The notes beneath the pieces were generated by a model. That model saw nothing but the letters and a program-made list of their open reading frames with translations, was not told the DNA's origin and ran no database searches. Below, piece after piece: positions 6,556-9,747 of a DNA stretch of 9,747 nucleotides (the first letter of the stretch is position 1; every line of letters begins with the position of its first letter). The translations under genes were made by a program, and so were the position numbers. Source of the stretch: Bacteroidota bacterium (GTDB lineage: Bacteria; Bacteroidota; Bacteroidia; B-17B0; Aurantibacillaceae); assembly GCA_005800865.1 (NCBI GenBank), contig SYEI01000358.1, positions 1-9,747 of the forward strand, in the 5' to 3' direction.

Positions 6556-8214
6556 TTATTGTTTTATAAAACGATAGGATTTTGAGTTAGCGGTCAAAAT
6601 GTACACTCCAGGCGATAAGTCCTTTGTAGATATGTAATCATCGTTTGTTCTACTATAAACGGTTTCACCTAATAGTGTTTTGATTTCAACGAAAAGAGGT
6701 TTTTTGGATTTTATAATTAGATAATCGCTAAATGGATTGGGATAAATTTCGATAGTTGACTCTAAATATTTATTTTCAACGACAGTAGATAAATTTTTGG
6801 TTATAGTAAGTTTTGTAATAACGCCATCTGTACTATTATTTAATAATGGTTGATAGGCCCCAGAACTTACTGGATAATCCGTACTGTTTGATGAACCACA
6901 AACAACAACTTCATTACTATTTATTAATTTTATATCAGCTGCATCATCAACAATTGCGCCGCCATTGTAAGTTCCCCATGTTGGAAAAAGTGTATTCATA
7001 TCAAAAGATGTAAGGTACATATCGTAGCTTCCCATTAATGATGTTTGTTGACTAAAAGTATATGTAGGCAGATTTATACTTTCGGTTTCTGTTAACAATA
7101 AAACCTCGTTACTAGATATACCAATTAACCTAGAGCTATAATCGTTTAATACCCCACCAAAGAGCGTTGATTTTATTAGCGTTCCAGTAGGTGACCATTT
7201 TGTTAGATAACAATCAATACCACCATTATGTGTAGTTTGATATGTGAATGCCGTTGTATCAAAATCATTACTATTAGTATGTCCAGCAACATATATATTA
7301 TTTTGAGCATCACAAACTAAACCCCAAGCGTCATCCGAACCACTGCCGCCTAAGTAGGTTGAAAAAACACGAGTGCAAGTAGAGTCTAACTTTATAATAT
7401 AAGTGTCTGATGCACCTTCGTTAATAGATTGAAAAGCGGTTGAGCTTGTATTGAGGTTAATACTAAAAGATTCGCCTACTCCAATTATATTGCAATTTAA
7501 ATCAACAGCCAAGGCATGAATATCTTCGCTGCCGGCACCACCATAATAAGTGCACCACTTTAGTAATCCGTTTTTTGAAAAACGGGCAATAAAAGCATCG
7601 GTATTGCCTTTATGGTTGGGTTGAAAAGAAGAGGGTGTTGTATATAAATTTGTACTCGTTGAGGTTCCTCCAATAATAATATTATCTACAGCGTCAATTT
7701 TAAGATCAAAAGCAAAATCGCCCCCTGATTTTCCAAAAAAGGTACTCCAAATAATAAGTCCATTAGGGTTTATTTTTGTTAAGTAACAATCGTATCCTCC
7801 GTTGTTATTGGGTTGAAAGCAACCTAGAGTAGTAGGAGTAGTTACACTGGTGGTATAGCCGCAAAAAACAATATTCCCGTCATGAGTTATCTCCATTTTT
7901 TCAGCACTTTCATATCCAATACCACCAAAATAGGTCGACCAAATCAACGCACCACAACTATCAAACTTTGCTAAAAAAACATCATAGTTGCCCGAGGCAG
8001 TATCGTTTATTAAACCCAATGTTACAGGTAAATCATTGCTGTAAGTGTTTCCAATCACGTAGCTGTTTTTGTCCACATCAACGCAAACACTTTTTATTTC
8101 ATCAAATTGATTTCCACCAAAATAAGTAGAAAAATTGGAGCAAGTTGGTTGAGAAAATAAGTAAGCCTTAACTAGCAAAAAAATCGCCAAAAGAAAGCCA
8201 GTTTTTAAATTCAT
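6556..8214 (-). CDS. Secreted SBBP seven-repeat propeller-like protein with T9SS C-terminal sorting domain
   Basis: The 552-residue protein begins with a Sec signal peptide (MNLKTGFLLAIFLLVKAYLFS, cleavage probably before QPTC). Residues 28-476 are seven tandem SBBP-type repeats of 64-65 residues. Each opens with a 'WSTYFGG.G.D' motif (variants FSTYFGG, WSTFFGK, WCTYYGG, FSTYLGG, KSTLFGG, WGTYNGG), continues with a 'D..NI...G.T.S' strand and ends with 'G.YD.YL.K....G'. Seven repeats suggest a closed seven-bladed beta-propeller. The last approximately 65 residues are a type-A T9SS sorting domain: YPNP at 491-494, then 'SDYLIIKS', 'LLGETVYS', 'DLSPGVYIL' and 'YRFIKQ'. The product should cross the outer membrane by T9SS and be released or surface-anchored; ligand unknown. 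I use ATG 8214 rather than the in-frame TTG at 8220, since the former gives a standard signal peptide. Confidence 0.92.
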   Translation of the reverse strand: MNLKTGFLLAIFLLVKAYLFSQPTCSNFSTYFGGNQFDEIKSVCVDVDKNSYVIGNTYSNDLPVTLGLINDTASGNYDVFLAKFDSCGALIWSTYFGGIGYESAEKMEITHDGNIVFCGYTTSVTTPTTLGCFQPNNNGGYDCYLTKINPNGLIIWSTFFGKSGGDFAFDLKIDAVDNIIIGGTSTSTNLYTTPSSFQPNHKGNTDAFIARFSKNGLLKWCTYYGGAGSEDIHALAVDLNCNIIGVGESFSINLNTSSTAFQSINEGASDTYIIKLDSTCTRVFSTYLGGSGSDDAWGLVCDAQNNIYVAGHTNSNDFDTTAFTYQTTHNGGIDCYLTKWSPTGTLIKSTLFGGVLNDYSSRLIGISSNEVLLLTETESINLPTYTFSQQTSLMGSYDMYLTSFDMNTLFPTWGTYNGGAIVDDAADIKLINSNEVVVCGSSNSTDYPVSSGAYQPLLNNSTDGVITKLTITKNLSTVVENKYLESTIEIYPNPFSDYLIIKSKKPLFVEIKTLLGETVYSRTNDDYISTKDLSPGVYILTANSKSYRFIKQ

Positions 8215-8269
8215 AACCAAAAACGTATTATTAATGAGTAAAGAGTATATTAAAATTAGTAAAAAATAC

Positions 8270-8299
8270 TTTGATAAATCAAAAATTCGAATATATTTA
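8270..8299 (+). promoter_or_regulatory. Promoter (-33/-7) of the frameshifted adhesin gene
   Basis: TTTG at 8270-8273 and TATATTTA at 8292-8299 are separated by 18 bases, close to the Bacteroidota TTTG / TAnnTTTG architecture with one mismatch (final G to A). The predicted start site is near 8305, giving a leader of about 15 bases before ATG 8320. It is the best -33/-7 pair in the window and shows that the split gene downstream retains a plausible promoter. Confidence 0.5.
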
Positions 8300-8319
8300 C
8301 ATTGACCAAAATCAAACTA

Positions 8320-8748
8320 ATGAAAAAACTATTATTTATTTTACTGATTTCTTATTTAGGTATAAATTCAGCTAAAGCCTGTCACGGATTAGCCCTAGTA
8401 AACTACAACTTTAGTGTTGGAGCTACAGGAGTAACAGTTAACGGATCTTCAGATGGAGCAACTTGTGGTTGCGGTCCTTACTGGATGCAAGTTGAATTAT
8501 CTTGTACGGCTGCTGGTTTGTCAGGATTACCGCCAACAGCTATGCAAAACATTATTGATAACTGGGCAGGCCCAGGAACTACTTACCAATCTCATCCATG
8601 GTATTTTGGACTATTAAATGTTCCAAATTATACGGCGGGTGCTGGTTGGCCCGATGTCTGTACCGTCGAACCATATACTTCTGTTTTCATTCCCTTTTCA
8701 GCGCTCTGTCCTGGTCAAACGCATTTTTTAGAGCAAGAGAATGGTTAG
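8320..8748 (+). CDS. N-terminal part (zero frame) of a secreted PKD/SprB-like adhesin
   Basis: As written, this frame encodes 142 residues. A Sec signal peptide (MKKLLFILLISYLGINSAKA) is followed by a Cys-rich domain: CHG at 21-23, CGCGPYW at 49-55, Cys62, Cys114 and 'LCPGQTHF' at 129-136. The ATG at 8320 gives a textbook signal peptide; an in-frame TTG at 8302 does not improve it. The frame then reads LEQENG and stops at 8746-8748. The domain is not complete at that point: in the -1 frame the sequence continues smoothly after 'CPGQTHF' as 'FRAREWLGG' and then into Ig/PKD-like modules. From memory, large Bacteroidota cell-surface proteins share a similar Cys-rich N-terminal domain ending in 'CPG.T...RARE'. 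Alone, the product would be a short secreted fragment. It is divergent from the SBBP gene. Confidence 0.8.
   Translation: MKKLLFILLISYLGINSAKACHGLALVNYNFSVGATGVTVNGSSDGATCGCGPYWMQVELSCTAAGLSGLPPTAMQNIIDNWAGPGTTYQSHPWYFGLLNVPNYTAGAGWPDVCTVEPYTSVFIPFSALCPGQTHFLEQENG
8724..8730 (+). other. Frameshift point: in-phase -1 slippery heptamer T TTT TTA
   Basis: The zero-frame codons are caT TTT TTA gag, the X XXY YYZ form required for tandem -1 slippage (the same heptamer as HIV-1 gag-pol). A -1 slip gives TTT TTT AGA GCA and enters the long PKD frame exactly. Equivalently, one more T (T7 in place of T6) would fuse the frames permanently. The sequence is direct; whether it acts as a programmed site, is a mutation, or is a sequencing error is undecided. 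Confidence 0.55.
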
Positions 8749-9747
8749 GAGGAAGTACGGCTGTTCCTCCAGCGGGCCCTTGGTCACCGATGAACAGTTT
8801 TACGGTTCCAGGCGTATTAACAACTTTAAATTTTAATATCACAGCAAACCCTGCTATTTTTTGCGCACCTGGTTCATCTACACTTTCCGCTTCATCACTA
8901 GTGAGTGGATGCGGAAGTTTAACATATACTTGGTCGCCAGGAGGCTCCACCGCCCCAAGCATAGTCGTCTCGCCAGGAGCCACAACGGTTTATTCATTAA
9001 CGGCATCAGCGCCATGTCAAGCGCCCGTCACCAAAACAGTAGCTGTTACAGTAGTTACAGCACTTTCGGCTGCTTTTACACCATTAAATACAACTTTATG
9101 TACGGGTGCTTCCCAAGTATTTACTCATACAGGAACAACCGGTGTGGCGCATAATTGGGCAGTTTCACCAGCAGCTGGAGTTACTGTTGCTACGGCTACA
9201 TCAACAAACCCTACCATTACTTTTGCAAACCCAGGAGCATATGTTGTTTCACATACAGTTACTGCAGGAGCATGTACTAATGTGGTTACTACCAACGTCA
9301 CGGTTGTAGCCGTTACATCACCATTTACAATACCTTCGGCAACACAATGTTTAACAGGAAATAGTTTTAGTTTTAATAATACTGGCACCGCAGGTGGAAC
9401 ACACTCTTATTCCTTTTCGCCAATTGCAGGAGCACCAGCTGTTGGTGGAACTGCTAACTATTCAGGTAGTTTTACAGCAGCAGGGACATATACAGTTACA
9501 CATACAGTAACCTCAGGAGGATGTACAAGTGTTTCTACAAATACTGTTCAAGTAAATCCTATGCCTTCTGCAACATTAAGTTTTACCAATCCTAATTGCG
9601 GAGCAACAAACGGAGTCGTTGTGATTAATAATACGTCTCCAATTGCACCGCCACAAACGGTAGGTTTTTCGAGTAGTTTGGGCACGGTAACGGGCCAAAC
9701 AGTAACAGGTTTAGGAGCGGGAACACCAGTAATTACATTGACTAATA
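8730..9747 (+). CDS. Downstream part (-1 frame) of the PKD/SprB-like surface adhesin, 3' partial
   Basis: This frame is open from the slip site to the right edge (339 codons) with no stop. It has no start of its own with a signal peptide; the first ATG, at 8790, lies inside the domain. In order it encodes the end of the N-terminal domain ('RAREWLGG...GPWSPMNSFTVPG'); an Ig-like module with 'ANPAIFCAPGSSTLSAS' and 'TYTWSPGGSTAPSIVVSPG', the usual Bacteroidota 'WSP..' form; two PKD-like modules of roughly 83-86 residues (from about 9057 and 9315) that share 'T.TF..(P/A)G.Y.V.HTVT.G.CT'; and a SprB-like repeat starting 'NPNCGATNGVVVINN'. Composition is Thr/Ala/Gly/Val-rich with few charges, typical of extracellular adhesins. 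A T9SS sorting or gliding-associated C-terminus would be expected beyond the window. Without a frameshift at 8724-8730 this part cannot be secreted. Confidence 0.75.
8748..8770 (+). other. Hairpin downstream of the frameshift point
   Basis: GGAGGAA (8748-8754) pairs perfectly with TTCCTCC (8764-8770) around a 9-base loop. The stem starts at the last base of the zero-frame stop codon, 17 bases after the slippery heptamer. That is farther than the usual 5-9 bases for frameshift stimulators, so a stimulatory role is only a possibility. The stem's 5' arm includes AGGAGG (8747-8752), but no start codon sits at a useful distance (nearest in-frame ATG 8790). Confidence 0.4.
9057..9566 (+). repeat. 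Two tandem PKD-like module repeats in the adhesin
   Basis: Two consecutive modules are related in protein and in part in DNA: CACATACAGTTAC at 9250 recurs as CACATACAGTAAC at 9499, 249 bases later, each followed by a Gly-Cys-Thr codon context. The modules share a Cys near the start (LCTG / QCLTG) and another after HTVT (GACT / GGCT), possibly a disulfide pair per module. Confidence 0.6.

Noticed and set aside
8215..8220. In-frame TTG two codons upstream of the SBBP gene ATG
   Set aside because: ATG 8214 already gives a normal signal peptide.
8302..8319. In-frame TTG six codons upstream of the adhesin ATG
   Set aside because: It would start at or before the predicted transcription start and extends a signal peptide that is already standard from ATG 8320.
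8687..9388. Open frames on the minus strand and in another plus frame within the adhesin
   Set aside because: They are shadows of the Thr/Ala/Gly/Pro-rich adhesin frame; none has a signal peptide, motif or promoter, while the -1 plus frame has clear PKD/SprB-like content.
1..9747. tRNA, rRNA, CRISPR array, insertion sequence or phage signature
   Set aside because: None was seen; repeats present are protein-module repeats in the SBBP and PKD genes, not spaced direct repeats or terminal inverted repeats.

Overview
This is a low-GC window from a member of the Bacteroidota. The evidence is a type IX secretion (T9SS) C-terminal sorting domain, SBBP and PKD/SprB-like surface proteins, TAnnTTTG-type -7 promoter elements, near-absence of Shine-Dalgarno sequences and AT-rich tight gene spacing. 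Genus cannot be fixed from the sequence alone. There is no sign of an integrated element, tRNA, rRNA or CRISPR array.

Layout. (1) Bases 1-2090 hold a rightward four-gene operon whose first gene is cut by the window edge: a LolA-like carrier, a small lipoprotein of unknown function, a hotdog-fold 3-hydroxyacyl-ACP dehydratase, and a DUF420 membrane protein. It ends at a strong intrinsic terminator (2111-2141). The first three genes look like the tail of a flexirubin/aryl-polyene-type acyl pathway; that is inferred from family make-up, since the synthases would lie off the left edge. (2) Bases 2161-3648 encode sigma-54 (rpoN), with a nearly leaderless promoter immediately after the terminator. 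(3) On the minus strand, 3652-5544 encodes a polytopic TMTC-like (GT-C) putative glycosyltransferase with C-terminal TPRs. It converges on rpoN with a 3-base gap. (4) A short divergent promoter region leads to a fatty acid hydroxylase/sterol desaturase family di-iron membrane enzyme (5615-6553). (5) On the minus strand, 6556-8214 encodes a secreted protein of seven near-identical-length SBBP repeats, probably a seven-bladed propeller, with a T9SS sorting domain. (6) Divergent from it, from 8320 to the right edge, is a large secreted PKD/SprB-like adhesin split by a -1 frameshift.

The most noteworthy signal is in region 6. The signal-peptide-bearing first 142 codons and the long downstream PKD/SprB frame are joined exactly at T TTT TTA (8724-8730), which is in the correct phase for a classical -1 slippery heptamer. 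The zero-frame stop follows 15 bases later and overlaps the base of a 7-bp hairpin. This could be a lost base in a T7 run (mutation or sequencing error), a phase-variable tract, or programmed frameshifting. The sequence alone cannot decide, and the mundane explanations are more likely.

Taken together the window is mostly envelope biology: outer-membrane lipid or lipoprotein handling, membrane lipid modification, possible protein glycosylation and secreted surface proteins, with one global regulator (sigma-54) in the middle.
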